64,000 nucleotides of DNA from Limnohabitans sp. 15K (GTDB lineage: Bacteria > Pseudomonadota > Gammaproteobacteria > Burkholderiales > Burkholderiaceae_C): assembly GCF_002778285.1 (NCBI RefSeq), contig NZ_NESM01000001.1, positions 1,634,501-1,698,500 of the forward strand, written 5' to 3'. Below are positions 34,078 through 42,343 of the stretch, piece by piece; within the stretch, counting starts at the first letter, position 1; the number at the start of each line of letters is the position of its first letter. The notes beneath the pieces were generated by a model. It worked only from the letters and a program-made list of their open reading frames with translations, searched no databases and was not told the origin of the DNA. The position numbers and the translations under genes are program-made.

Positions 34078-34215
34078 TCAGGGTGCTTTGTCGTCAGGGT
34101 CTTTTTGTTCGGCTGGGGGAAGCTCGCCATTTTTGCGCCCTGAAAACATGGTCCACCACACGATGACGACGAACAGCAGCAAGGCCAACAAGGCTTCTAG
34201 CAAAATAAGCGCCAT
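34078..34215 (-). CDS. Small single-helix membrane protein, starting head-to-head over the mltA start codon
   Basis: The minus strand encodes 45 residues from the ATG at 34215 to the TGA at 34078. The product has one strongly hydrophobic N-terminal helix ([20 protein letters not shown]), a basic GRK after it, and a charged tail (ELPPAEQKDPDDKAP). This looks like a designed single-pass inner-membrane protein rather than chance. TGGAA lies about 9 nt upstream of the ATG, a better ribosome site than mltA has. I do not recognise a family. It is convergent with the NlpC gene (21 bp between stops) and shares two bases of its start codon with mltA on the other strand. Confidence 0.6.
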   Translation of the reverse strand: MALILLEALLALLLFVVIVWWTMFSGRKNGELPPAEQKDPDDKAP

Positions 34216-35386
34216 GAACAAGTTTCCATTTTGGGGTTACCGCCAGACGGTCTTCAGCGGTTTGATCGCCGCCATTGTAGGCAGCCTCGTGGCGTGTTCG
34301 GTCTCCCCGGTGCTGGATGAACCCGAGCCCGCACGGCCATCTGCCACCAACGCCAACGCGTCGCCCGATCTGAGCCAAGGCCCCTTGCCACCCGTCATCA
34401 CACAAGCCAAAAGCCGTTGGGTCCCGGTGCCTTGGTCCGACTTGCCGGGCTTGGACACCGATGCCCTGCACGAGGCTTGGCCTGCTTGGCTGCAAAGCTG
34501 CACGCGTCCGGCCGCAGGATGGGCCGCCCTGTGCCCCGAAATCAGGCAATTGGCCAGCGCCTCTGCGTCCATTCAGCGCCAATGGATTCGGCAAAAGTTG
34601 CAGGCTTACCGGGTCGAATCGCCCACACCCGCGGGCAATGGTTTGTTGACCGCCTATTACGAACCCGTTCTGAACGCACAGCGACAAGCACGCGCAGGCT
34701 TCAATGTGCCGCTCTATGGTCTGCCCAATCAGCTGAATGCCCGCAAGCCTTGGTACACCCGACAAGAGATGGAAACCCTGCCCGCAGCCCGCGCGGCTTT
34801 GCGGGGCAAGGAACTGGTTTACCTGGCCGACCCGGTCGACGCGATGGTGCTGCACATCCAAGGCTCGGGCCTGATCAACGTGACCGAGGCCGACGGCCGT
34901 CAGCGCCTGGTGCGTCTGGCGTTTGCGGGCACCAACGACCAACCCTACAAAAGCATCGGCCGCTGGCTGCTGGACCAGCAACTGATCCGCGACGCCTCTT
35001 GGCCGGGCATCAAAGCCTGGATCGACCGCAACCCCTCGCGGGTCAACGAGTTGCTGTGGCAAAACCCGCGTGTGGTGTTCTTCAAGGAAGAAGCACTGAC
35101 TGTGGGCACGGTGCCGCCCGGCCCCAAAGGCGCGCAAGGCGTGCCCCTTACCGCGGGTCGCTCGATCGCGGTGGACCGGGGCAGCATTCCCTACGGCACG
35201 CCCGTTTGGCTGAAATCTGAAGGCCCCCAAACCAATTTGGACCGTTTGGTCTTGGCCCAAGACACGGGCACCGCCATCGTGGGTGCCGTGCGGGCCGACT
35301 ATTACGCAGGCTCTGGGGCCGAAGCGGGTGAGTTGGCCGGACGCGTGAAACAGCCCTTGCAACTGTGGGCGCTGTGGCCACGATGA
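34214..35386 (+). CDS. mltA: Membrane-bound lytic murein transglycosylase A
   Basis: The frame is open from 34034, but the ATG at 34214 ([20 protein letters not shown]) gives a lipoprotein signal ending at GSLVAC. The 390-residue product has MltA features: [62 protein letters not shown] and, in the C-terminal 3D domain, [11 protein letters not shown] and [24 protein letters not shown] with catalytic-type Asp residues. It cleaves glycan strands, leaving 1,6-anhydro-muramic ends. No clear ribosome site precedes the start. It overlaps the next gene by 4 bp (ATGA at 35383-35386). Confidence 0.93.
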   Translation: MNKFPFWGYRQTVFSGLIAAIVGSLVACSVSPVLDEPEPARPSATNANASPDLSQGPLPPVITQAKSRWVPVPWSDLPGLDTDALHEAWPAWLQSCTRPAAGWAALCPEIRQLASASASIQRQWIRQKLQAYRVESPTPAGNGLLTAYYEPVLNAQRQARAGFNVPLYGLPNQLNARKPWYTRQEMETLPAARAALRGKELVYLADPVDAMVLHIQGSGLINVTEADGRQRLVRLAFAGTNDQPYKSIGRWLLDQQLIRDASWPGIKAWIDRNPSRVNELLWQNPRVVFFKEEALTVGTVPPGPKGAQGVPLTAGRSIAVDRGSIPYGTPVWLKSEGPQTNLDRLVLAQDTGTAIVGAVRADYYAGSGAEAGELAGRVKQPLQLWALWPR

Positions 35387-35673
35387 ACCACATGCGTTTG
35401 GCTTGTCGCCCCGGCTGCGCCGCTTGCTGCACCGCCCCCTCTATCTCCTCGCCCATTCCCGGCATGCCCCAAGGCAAACCCGCTGGCGTGCCTTGTGTGC
35501 AACTCGACGACCAGCTGCGCTGCAAGATTTTTGGGCAACCGGAACGCCCCGCCGTGTGCCGTCAATTGCAGGCCTCGCTCGACATGTGTGGCCCTTCAGA
35601 CGATCAAGGTGCGTTTGCACGGATTTACCTGACGCGACTTGAAGACCTCACACGGCCAGATGGCCCACACTGA
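35383..35673 (+). CDS. YkgJ family cysteine-cluster protein
   Basis: The start is the ATG at 35383 overlapping the mltA stop. The 96-residue product reads [20 protein letters not shown] at its start and has further cysteines in [26 protein letters not shown] and DMCGPS. This C...C..CC and CxIFGxxPxxC arrangement is the UPF0153/YkgJ cysteine cluster, thought to chelate zinc or iron-sulfur. It is small and cytosolic. The function is unknown. It ends the yhdP-to-ykgJ rightward run. Confidence 0.87.
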   Translation: MNHMRLACRPGCAACCTAPSISSPIPGMPQGKPAGVPCVQLDDQLRCKIFGQPERPAVCRQLQASLDMCGPSDDQGAFARIYLTRLEDLTRPDGPH

Positions 35674-35744
35674 GCCAGTCACCAACACGTCATGGCGTCC
35701 GCCAGTTCATGGGTAAGCTGGAATTTTGACCTCGGAGACTCCTC

Positions 35745-36530
35745 ATGGCGTTCAACACTCCATCCCTGAAAGACAGCGTTCACCCCGACGAATGGCAATT
35801 GCGCTTGGATTTGGCCGCCTGCTACCGCCTGGTCGCCTTGTACGGCTGGAGCGACTTGGTGTTCACGCACATCAGCGCCAAACTGCCCGAGTCGGTAGCG
35901 GGGGATGACCACCAGTTTTTGATCAACCCCTACGGCCTGATGTTCGATGAGATCACCGCGTCCAGCCTGGTGAAAGTCGACATGCAGTGCAACAAGCTGC
36001 ACGACACGCCATTTCCCGTGAACCCCGCAGGCTTTGTGATCCACAGCGCGGTACACGAAGCGAGGCACGATGCTGGTTGCGTGCTGCACACCCACACGCG
36101 TGCCGGGGTGGCGGTGAGCGCACAGTCGCATGGCGTGCTGCCCATCAGCCAGCAAAGCACCTTTGTGCTGGCCTCGCTGGCGTACCACGGCTACGAAGGT
36201 GTGGCCATTCGCGACGATGAAAAACTGCGTTTGCAAGCCGATCTGGGCGAAGCCAATTTTCTGATGCTGCGCAACCACGGTCTGCTCACGGTGGGCAAGA
36301 CAATTGCCGATGCCTTCTTGTCGATGTACACCTTTGAGAACACTTGCCGAATCCAAGTCGACGCGTTGGCGGGTCAGTCTGGCGCGGCAGACCTCACGGC
36401 CGTCAACCCCCAAATTGTGACGGGCGTGGCCAATGCCATGCGGGTGCAAACGGGCGGTTTGGGCGGTGCGTTTGTCTGGCCGTCATTGCTCCGCAAGCTG
36501 GCGCGCGAGAGCCCCGACTACGCTTTGTGA
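35745..36530 (+). CDS. Class II aldolase/adducin family protein
   Basis: The 261-residue protein is of the class II aldolase fold. LAACYRLVALYGWSDLVFTHISAKLP has the early HxS-type motif. The zinc-binding histidines appear in VIHSAVHEARHDAGCVLHTHTRAGVAVSA (HTH pair), and the later His is in FLMLRNHGLLTVG. Members include fuculose/ribulose-phosphate aldolases and epimerases, but the many Burkholderiales paralogs with this N-terminus have no proven substrate. GGAG lies 7-10 nt before the ATG. It is followed 32 bp later by the Old Yellow Enzyme gene, so the two may be cotranscribed. Confidence 0.88.
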   Translation: MAFNTPSLKDSVHPDEWQLRLDLAACYRLVALYGWSDLVFTHISAKLPESVAGDDHQFLINPYGLMFDEITASSLVKVDMQCNKLHDTPFPVNPAGFVIHSAVHEARHDAGCVLHTHTRAGVAVSAQSHGVLPISQQSTFVLASLAYHGYEGVAIRDDEKLRLQADLGEANFLMLRNHGLLTVGKTIADAFLSMYTFENTCRIQVDALAGQSGAADLTAVNPQIVTGVANAMRVQTGGLGGAFVWPSLLRKLARESPDYAL

Positions 36531-36562
36531 CCTCTTGTCCTGAACCACACCCACACCTTTGA

Positions 36563-37690
36563 ATGGACCCCATGACCTCTTTGTTTGAACCCCGCCAAGT
36601 CGGCGCCATGCACCTGGCCTCACGCATCGTGATGGCCCCCCTCACACGCAATCGCGCTCCGGGCTCGCTGGCAAATGCCCGCATGGCTACCTATTACCGC
36701 CAACGTGCCAACCCAACCACGGGTGCGGGCCTGATCATCACCGAGGCCACGGCCATCAGCCACCAAGGCCAAGGCTATGCCGATGTGCCCGGCATTTGGA
36801 GCGAGGCGCAGGTCGCCTCCTGGAAACAAGTGACCGACGCCGTGCACGCCGAAGGCGGCAAAATCGTGATGCAACTGTGGCATGTGGGCCGCGTCTCACA
36901 CACCAGCTTGCAACCCGGCGGCGCTGCGCCCGTGGCCCCTTCGGCCATCACCGCCAAAACCAAAACCGTGTTGCTGGTCGATGGTCAAGCCAAGTTCATG
37001 GACACCTCAGCGCCCCGCGCGCTGGACGCCTCTGAGCTGCCCGGCATCGTGCAGGACTACCGCCACGCCGCCCGCAATGCGATGGCCGCCGGGTTCGATG
37101 GCGTGGAAGTACACGCGGCCAACGGCTACCTGATTGACCAGTTCTTGCGCAGCGGCAGCAACCACCGCAGCGACGCTTACGGCGGCAGCATCGACAACCG
37201 CGCCCGCTTTTTGCAAGAAGTGATGCAGGCCGTGGTGGCCGAAATTGGTGGCGATCGCACGGGCATCCGCCTCTCGCCCGTAACGCCCGCCAACGACGCC
37301 AGCGACGATGCGCCGCAGCCCCTGTTCACGCATGTCATCAAGGCACTGGCCCCTCTGGGTCTGGCCTTTGTACACGTCATCGAAGGCTCCACAGGCGGCC
37401 CGCGCGACCACCAGCAAGGTCCGGCACCGTTTGACTACGCCGCGCTGCACCAAACTTACCGCGCTGCAGGTGGACAAGGCGCCTGGATGGTCAACAACGG
37501 CTACGACCTGCCGCTGGCCAACCAAGCCCTGGCCGAAGGTGCCGATCTGGTGGCGTTTGGCCGCCCCTTCATCGCCAACCCCGACCTGGGTGCGCGCCTC
37601 CAACAAGGCGGCCCCTTCAACACCGTCGAGCGCGCCACGCTGTATGGCGGCGGCGAAGCCGGTTACCTCGATTACCCGACATTGGGCTGA
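36563..37690 (+). CDS. Alkene reductase, Old Yellow Enzyme family (NemA-like)
   Basis: The 375-residue FMN-binding TIM barrel begins SLFEPRQVGAMHLASRIVMAPLTRNRA. It includes QLWHVGRVSH, the substrate-binding NGYLIDQFLRSGSNHRSDAYGGS with the HxxN-like active-site region VEVHAANGYL, and ends with GADLVAFGRPFIANPDL. These enzymes use NADPH to reduce activated C=C bonds or nitro compounds, often in detoxification. An ATG at 36572 (MTSLFEP) is an alternative start. The last 19 bp overlap the convergent histidine kinase gene's 3' end. Confidence 0.93.
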   Translation: MDPMTSLFEPRQVGAMHLASRIVMAPLTRNRAPGSLANARMATYYRQRANPTTGAGLIITEATAISHQGQGYADVPGIWSEAQVASWKQVTDAVHAEGGKIVMQLWHVGRVSHTSLQPGGAAPVAPSAITAKTKTVLLVDGQAKFMDTSAPRALDASELPGIVQDYRHAARNAMAAGFDGVEVHAANGYLIDQFLRSGSNHRSDAYGGSIDNRARFLQEVMQAVVAEIGGDRTGIRLSPVTPANDASDDAPQPLFTHVIKALAPLGLAFVHVIEGSTGGPRDHQQGPAPFDYAALHQTYRAAGGQGAWMVNNGYDLPLANQALAEGADLVAFGRPFIANPDLGARLQQGGPFNTVERATLYGGGEAGYLDYPTLG

Positions 37691-39075
37691 TCGGCAAAAG
37701 CCAAACTGACCTTGAGGCCCAGGCCTTCGTCGCCCGCGCCCAGGGTCAGCGTCGCCCCCAAGATGCGGGCGTATTCCGACACGATGGCCAGGCCCAGGCC
37801 CGAGCCCTGCTTGAGGGCTTCCCCTGCGCTGCCTTGACCCCAACGGCTGAGCACTCGGGTGCGCTGCGCTTCGGTGATGCCCGGGCCGTTGTCCAGCACC
37901 GACAGCACCACCTGCGCGGTCTGCGGGTCATGGCCGATTTCGACCGTGACGTGGCGCTCCAGTGGGGCTTCTGGCAATCCGTATCGCAGCGCGTTGTCGA
38001 TCAGGTTGTCGAGCACGCCTTCGATCAAAGCGCGTTGCGCCAGCACGACCACAGGGACATCGAGCCCGCGCGCACCGAGGTCCACATCCAGCGCGTCGGC
38101 GCGGTGCAGGTGGCGCATCAGCGTGTCGCGCACCACCTCGTCAAGTGCGATGCGCTGCGGCTGCAAAGCTTGTTCGGCTTCTTCGGCCAAAGCCAAGGCC
38201 AACAGCTGGTCAACCAAGTGGCTGGCCCGCTCCTGGCTTTGGGCAATGCTGCGCAACTGCTCTTGCCAGACCTTGGGGTCGGACTGAGACAGGGCATAGT
38301 CGGCCAGCGCACGCACCCCCGCCAAAGGCGTGCGCAACTCATGGGCCACATTGCCAACAAACTCTCTTTGCGCGCGCACGCTTTGGCCAATGCGCAAAAA
38401 CAAGTCATTCACCACCTCGGCCAAACGTTGCACATCCCGGGTTCGGTTGGAAACAGCCACGGGCGTCAGGTCGTAGGCGTCGCGCTGCGCCACGGCCTGT
38501 TCCAGGTCCATCAGAGGTTGCACATCTTCCTGAATCACACGCCGCAACCACCATGCCAGCCAAATCAAAAGCAACACTTGTGGTGCCACGGAAATGAACA
38601 AAAGCTGCTCAAGCAAGCGATCTTGACTGCTGGTTGTCTGGGCCAAGACAACCGTGAATGGCAAAGGATTTTGGCGATCCACCACCACGGAGCGCAATGA
38701 TCGATTCAGAAAAGTGATTTCAGAAAATTTCGGCAAAGACGATGCACCCTCACGGTCAACCCACAAACCCGGATGACCCGCCAACAAACGCCCATCGGGC
38801 AAATAAACAGCAAAGTAAAGCGATTCGTTTTGGTCAAAAAGCAGCGTGCTCATCTCGGTCGCTGTGAGGTCCAAAGTCAAAGCGCCTTGGTCCATACGCA
38901 CATGGCGGGCCACGGCATAAGCGTCGTCGAGCAAAGCGCGATCGAACGCCTGTTGCGTGAAATAGCGGGAGACACCCAAAGCCAAACAAGTGCCCAGCAA
39001 CCAAGTGACGGCCAAGGGCACGATCACATGTCGCAACAAGCGCGCGCGCAAAGAACGGGGAGGGGCCTTGTTCAT
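37672..39075 (-). CDS. Sensor histidine kinase (TctE/QseC-like)
   Basis: The 467-residue protein has a first helix near residues 9-33 (LLRHVIVPLAVTWLLGTCLALGV). The periplasmic sensor (DQNESLYFAVYLPDGRLLAGHPGLW) resembles the N-terminal domain of TctE-like kinases. A second helix (FISVAPQVLLLIWLAWWL) is followed by HAMP. The phospho-acceptor His245 is in FVGNVAHELRTPLAGVRAL. The ATPase domain has NLIDNALRYG, VLDNGPGIT and GSGLGLAIVSEYARI. It is coupled to the regulator gene by a 4-bp overlap. Its position beside the CzcCBA-type genes suggests metal sensing, but this is inference. Confidence 0.92.
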   Translation of the reverse strand: MNKAPPRSLRARLLRHVIVPLAVTWLLGTCLALGVSRYFTQQAFDRALLDDAYAVARHVRMDQGALTLDLTATEMSTLLFDQNESLYFAVYLPDGRLLAGHPGLWVDREGASSLPKFSEITFLNRSLRSVVVDRQNPLPFTVVLAQTTSSQDRLLEQLLFISVAPQVLLLIWLAWWLRRVIQEDVQPLMDLEQAVAQRDAYDLTPVAVSNRTRDVQRLAEVVNDLFLRIGQSVRAQREFVGNVAHELRTPLAGVRALADYALSQSDPKVWQEQLRSIAQSQERASHLVDQLLALALAEEAEQALQPQRIALDEVVRDTLMRHLHRADALDVDLGARGLDVPVVVLAQRALIEGVLDNLIDNALRYGLPEAPLERHVTVEIGHDPQTAQVVLSVLDNGPGITEAQRTRVLSRWGQGSAGEALKQGSGLGLAIVSEYARILGATLTLGAGDEGLGLKVSLAFADQPNVG

Positions 39076-39764
39076 GGCCGCTCTTCTTCCATGAGATAGC
39101 CAATGCCGCGCAAAGTCCTGATCGACGCGCCTGAATGGAGCAGTTTTTTGCGCAACCGCGAAATGAAGGCTTCCAGTGCGTTGTCGGCCAGCGCGCCGTC
39201 AAAGTCCGAGAGTTTGTTGGACAGGTCTTTTTTGCTCAAGGTGCGGCCTGGGGGGGTCATGAGCTCCCAAAGCACTTCAAGCTCTCGGGCGGGCAGCACC
39301 AGCTCTTCGGCGGCCACCAGCACGCGGCGGCCTTTGCGGTCGAGCACCAACTGGCCCACCTGGGTCTGATCGTCCGTGCCCTGACTGCGGCGCACCAGCG
39401 CGCGCAAGCGGGCCTCGACTTCGGCCAAGTCAAAGGGTTTGCCCAGGTAATCGTCAGCACCAGCGTCCAGCCCGGCGATGCGCTCGTCGGTGCGGTTGCG
39501 CGCGGTCAGCACCAGCACCGGGGTTTTGTCGCCCTTGGCACGCATCTCGCGCAACAAAGTGAGGCCACTGCCCATGTCAGCGCTTTGGCGGTCGGCCAAG
39601 GGCAGGTTCAGGTCCAGCAGCACGGCGTCAAACGCCTGCACGCGCCACAGGTGAACGGCAGTGGCCAGGTCGGACGCCGGGTCCACCCGATGGCCGGCAT
39701 CGGCCAAACTGCGCAGCATGACCGCTTGCAACACCGGATCGTCTTCCACCAAAAGAATGCGCAT
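39072..39764 (-). CDS. OmpR-family response regulator
   Basis: The 230-residue protein has a receiver domain with MRILLVEDDPVLQAVMLRSL, phosphorylation Asp in FDAVLLDLNLPLAD, VLTARNRTDERIAGLDAGADDYLGKPFDLAEVEARL, and a C-terminal winged helix (LPARELEVLWELMTPPGRTLSK, ALEAFISRLRKKLLHSG, IRTLRGIGYLME). This matches the QseB/CzcR/TctD branch. A short QSADMGSGLT insertion follows the phospho-Asp region. Its kinase partner follows on the same strand. The divergent efflux operon starts 90 bp away and is the likely target. Confidence 0.92.
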   Translation of the reverse strand: MRILLVEDDPVLQAVMLRSLADAGHRVDPASDLATAVHLWRVQAFDAVLLDLNLPLADRQSADMGSGLTLLREMRAKGDKTPVLVLTARNRTDERIAGLDAGADDYLGKPFDLAEVEARLRALVRRSQGTDDQTQVGQLVLDRKGRRVLVAAEELVLPARELEVLWELMTPPGRTLSKKDLSNKLSDFDGALADNALEAFISRLRKKLLHSGASIRTLRGIGYLMEEERP

Positions 39765-39853
39765 GCCCCTGAAACCCCTGTCAGACCCTGCTCGTCACCC
39801 CCGAGACACCCTGAGTCAGGTGTTGGTCAGGCCGCATCGCAGATAAACAAGTC

Positions 39854-41149
39854 ATGAGCATACGACACTTGTTTTTGACGGCCGCCCTCATGGGCACGGC
39901 CACCCCATGGATGGCCACGGCCGCCCACGCAGCAGACACGCTGGCGGCACCGTCTGCCGTACGCTTGGAGCAGGTGCTGCAAGCGGCCCGCCAGAACCCC
40001 GACGTCACGGCGGCACAGCGTGCAGCAGACGCCGCCCGGGCAGACGTGCTGGCGGCCGACCGCGCGCCTGCGCCCACGCTGTCGGCGGGCGTCTCGTCCA
40101 TCGACCTACAAAACGGTGTGGGTGGCGGCTCGTTCTGGACCAAAAAACGCCTGGACAAATCACTGGGTCTGGACTGGACCTGGGAGCGCGGCAACAAACG
40201 CGCCCTGCGCACCGAGGTGGCCGAGCGCAGCGCGCGTGCGGCTCAGGCCGACGGCACAGACATGACCGTCATTCAGCAGATCGGGGCACAAAACGCGTTC
40301 TATGACCTGCTGGCAGCGCAGCGCCGCCTGCAAACCGTGCAGGGCATCGCCCAAAGCGCCCAACAACTCGCCGACACCGCGGGCCGCCGCTTCAAAGCTG
40401 GCGACCTGTCGGCGCAAGAGGCAGCACGCACACGCATCGAAGCTGAGCGCGCCCGCGCCGACGTGCACAGCGCCCAGCTGGAACAACAACAAGCCACGCA
40501 AGCTTTGTCGATCTGGACCGGACAGAAACCACCTGTCGGCGGGTGGACGGCGGAAGGCGACTGGCCGGCCAACAACGCCCTGGCCGCAGGAACCGAGGCC
40601 ACCATCGACGCCTTGGTCGAACAGCGCCCCGATGTACTGGCAGCGCGCGAACGTGTGGCCGCAGCCCAGGCCGCCTTACAAGCGGCGCAGGCCCTGCGCA
40701 GCACAGACCCCAGCATCGGCGCGTCCTTCGACCATTACCCAGGCACATCCACCCGTTTGCTCGCACTGCGCATTTCGGTGCCGCTCGCGGGCAGCCAGCG
40801 TTTTGATGGCGAAATTGGCCGCGCATTGGCACAAGAACAACAAAGCCAGGACCTGCTGCAAAAAACCCGCCTGCAAGCGCACAGCGAACTGATGGCCCTG
40901 ATGCAGGGTTGGCAGGCCAGCGCCGGGCGCGTGAAAATTTACGAGGAACTGATCGTCCCGCAAGCCACACAAGTCGCTGCGCAGGCCGAGCTGGCTTACA
41001 GCAAAGGGGGGCTGACTTTGACCGACTTGCTCGATGCGCGCCGCACCCTCAAGTCCACACAACTCGAAGCCTTGGCCGTGCGCAGCGAACACGCCAAAGC
41101 CCTGGGCACCTGGCAATTGCGCAGCGCCAGCGACACCACAAAACCCTGA
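39854..41149 (+). CDS. TolC-family outer-membrane efflux protein (CzcC-like)
   Basis: The 431-residue protein has a signal peptide (FLTAALMGTATPWMATAAHA). The rest is long alpha-helical, Ala/Gln-rich coiled coil with two repeated halves: VRLEQVLQAARQNPDVTAAQRAADAAR and DALVEQRPDVLAARERVAAAQAAL, the NPDV/RPDV repeat signature of TolC/CzcC proteins. LTLTDLLDARRTLKSTQLEAL is the conserved end of the second half. It forms the outer-membrane channel of the tripartite pump encoded by the next two genes. It stands 90 bp from the divergent response regulator. Confidence 0.9.
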   Translation: MSIRHLFLTAALMGTATPWMATAAHAADTLAAPSAVRLEQVLQAARQNPDVTAAQRAADAARADVLAADRAPAPTLSAGVSSIDLQNGVGGGSFWTKKRLDKSLGLDWTWERGNKRALRTEVAERSARAAQADGTDMTVIQQIGAQNAFYDLLAAQRRLQTVQGIAQSAQQLADTAGRRFKAGDLSAQEAARTRIEAERARADVHSAQLEQQQATQALSIWTGQKPPVGGWTAEGDWPANNALAAGTEATIDALVEQRPDVLAARERVAAAQAALQAAQALRSTDPSIGASFDHYPGTSTRLLALRISVPLAGSQRFDGEIGRALAQEQQSQDLLQKTRLQAHSELMALMQGWQASAGRVKIYEELIVPQATQVAAQAELAYSKGGLTLTDLLDARRTLKSTQLEALAVRSEHAKALGTWQLRSASDTTKP

Positions 41150-41182
41150 TGCCTGCAGCCCATCGCACACCTTGAGCACAAC

Positions 41183-42343
41183 ATGTCTTTGAAAAAAATC
41201 CCCACCCTGATCGCCATCATGAGTTTGGTGGCCCTTGCCGCCTGCCAGGACAAAGCCGAGCCCGTGGCGGCAACGCCCCTGCCCATCATCCAGAACAACC
41301 AACTGCGCTACCCCGCAGGGCACCCGCAACTGCCTTTGTTGGTCAGCACGCCCGCTGTGGAAGCCAAAGCCCTCACGGTCGAATTGCCTGCCCGTTTGGT
41401 CTGGAACGAAGAAAAAACCCAGCGCATTTACCCCGCGTTTGCGGGCCGAGTCACCCACATCACCGCCGATGTCGGGCAAGCGGTTGGCGCAGGCCAGGTG
41501 CTGGGACAACTGGCCTCACCAGAATTCGGTTCAGCACAGGCCGACACCTCGCGCGCGCAAGCGGACGCGACACTGGCTCGCCAGGCCCTGCAACGTCAGC
41601 GCGAACTGTTTGAAGCCGGTGTGGTGGCCCGCAAAGACCTTGAGCAAGCCGAAGCCGATGCCGCACGCGCCCAAGCCGAGGTGGCCAGAGCCCAAGCGCG
41701 CACCAGCCTGTACGGCAGTGCCTCAGGCGTGAACCAGCAGCTGGGCCTGCGCAGCGACATGCGTGGCGTGGTCGTCGAGCGCAACCTGAATCCAGGCCAA
41801 GAAGTCCGCCCAGACGGGGCCGGCCAACCGATTTTTGTGGTGTCTGACCCCAGCAGTTTGTGGGTACAAATCGATGCACAAGAAGCCGATCTGAAAGATT
41901 TGCGTTTGGGCGCCAAAGTCAGCTTGCTGTTGGCCCACTTGCCCGATCAAAAGTTCGAGGCGGTTGTGCAAGCGATCACCGACCAAATCGACCCCACCAC
42001 TCGAACCATCAAGGTCCGCGCCCTCGTGAACAACCCTCAACGCCTGTTGAAAAACGAAATGCTGGCCAAAGTGCGTTACGACCGCAAAGTTGGCGAAAGC
42101 CTCGAGGTGCCTGCCACGGCGGTGTTCCTGCGTGGCAACAAACATTATGTTTTTGTAGAAAGCCAGCCAGGTGTGTTCGAGTCGCGTGATGTGACCGTGT
42201 CATACGGGGGCGCCAAACAGGTTTTGATCAGCGAAGGTCTCAAGCCTGGTGATCTGGTCGTCAGCCAAAACGGTTTGCTTTTGGCGCGTGAATTGCTGAT
42301 TGCGCAGGAAACCGCCAAGGTGGCGACACAGGCCAAACCATGA
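41183..42343 (+). CDS. RND heavy-metal efflux periplasmic adaptor (CzcB-like lipoprotein)
   Basis: The 386-residue protein has a signal with lipobox LVALAAC, so it is probably a lipoprotein. The CzcB/CusB features are LPARLVWNEEKTQRIYPAFAGRVTHITADVGQAVGAGQVLGQL, a hairpin of coiled coil (ARQALQRQRELFEAGVVARKDLEQAEADAARAQ), then LRSDMRGVVVERNLNPGQEV and VLISEGLKPGDLVVSQNGLLL. No Met-rich or His-rich metal-binding N-terminal extension is visible. The stop overlaps the permease start by 4 bp (42340-42343). Confidence 0.92.
   Translation: MSLKKIPTLIAIMSLVALAACQDKAEPVAATPLPIIQNNQLRYPAGHPQLPLLVSTPAVEAKALTVELPARLVWNEEKTQRIYPAFAGRVTHITADVGQAVGAGQVLGQLASPEFGSAQADTSRAQADATLARQALQRQRELFEAGVVARKDLEQAEADAARAQAEVARAQARTSLYGSASGVNQQLGLRSDMRGVVVERNLNPGQEVRPDGAGQPIFVVSDPSSLWVQIDAQEADLKDLRLGAKVSLLLAHLPDQKFEAVVQAITDQIDPTTRTIKVRALVNNPQRLLKNEMLAKVRYDRKVGESLEVPATAVFLRGNKHYVFVESQPGVFESRDVTVSYGGAKQVLISEGLKPGDLVVSQNGLLLARELLIAQETAKVATQAKP

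Noticed and set aside
34034..34213. Upstream extension of the mltA frame
   Set aside because: It overlaps the end of the NlpC gene, lacks a signal sequence and would bury the lipoprotein signal that starts at 34214.
35341..35352. A GCGTGAAACA half-site resembling parS near the mltA 3' end
   Set aside because: Only one half of the palindrome is present, inside coding sequence far from the other four sites.
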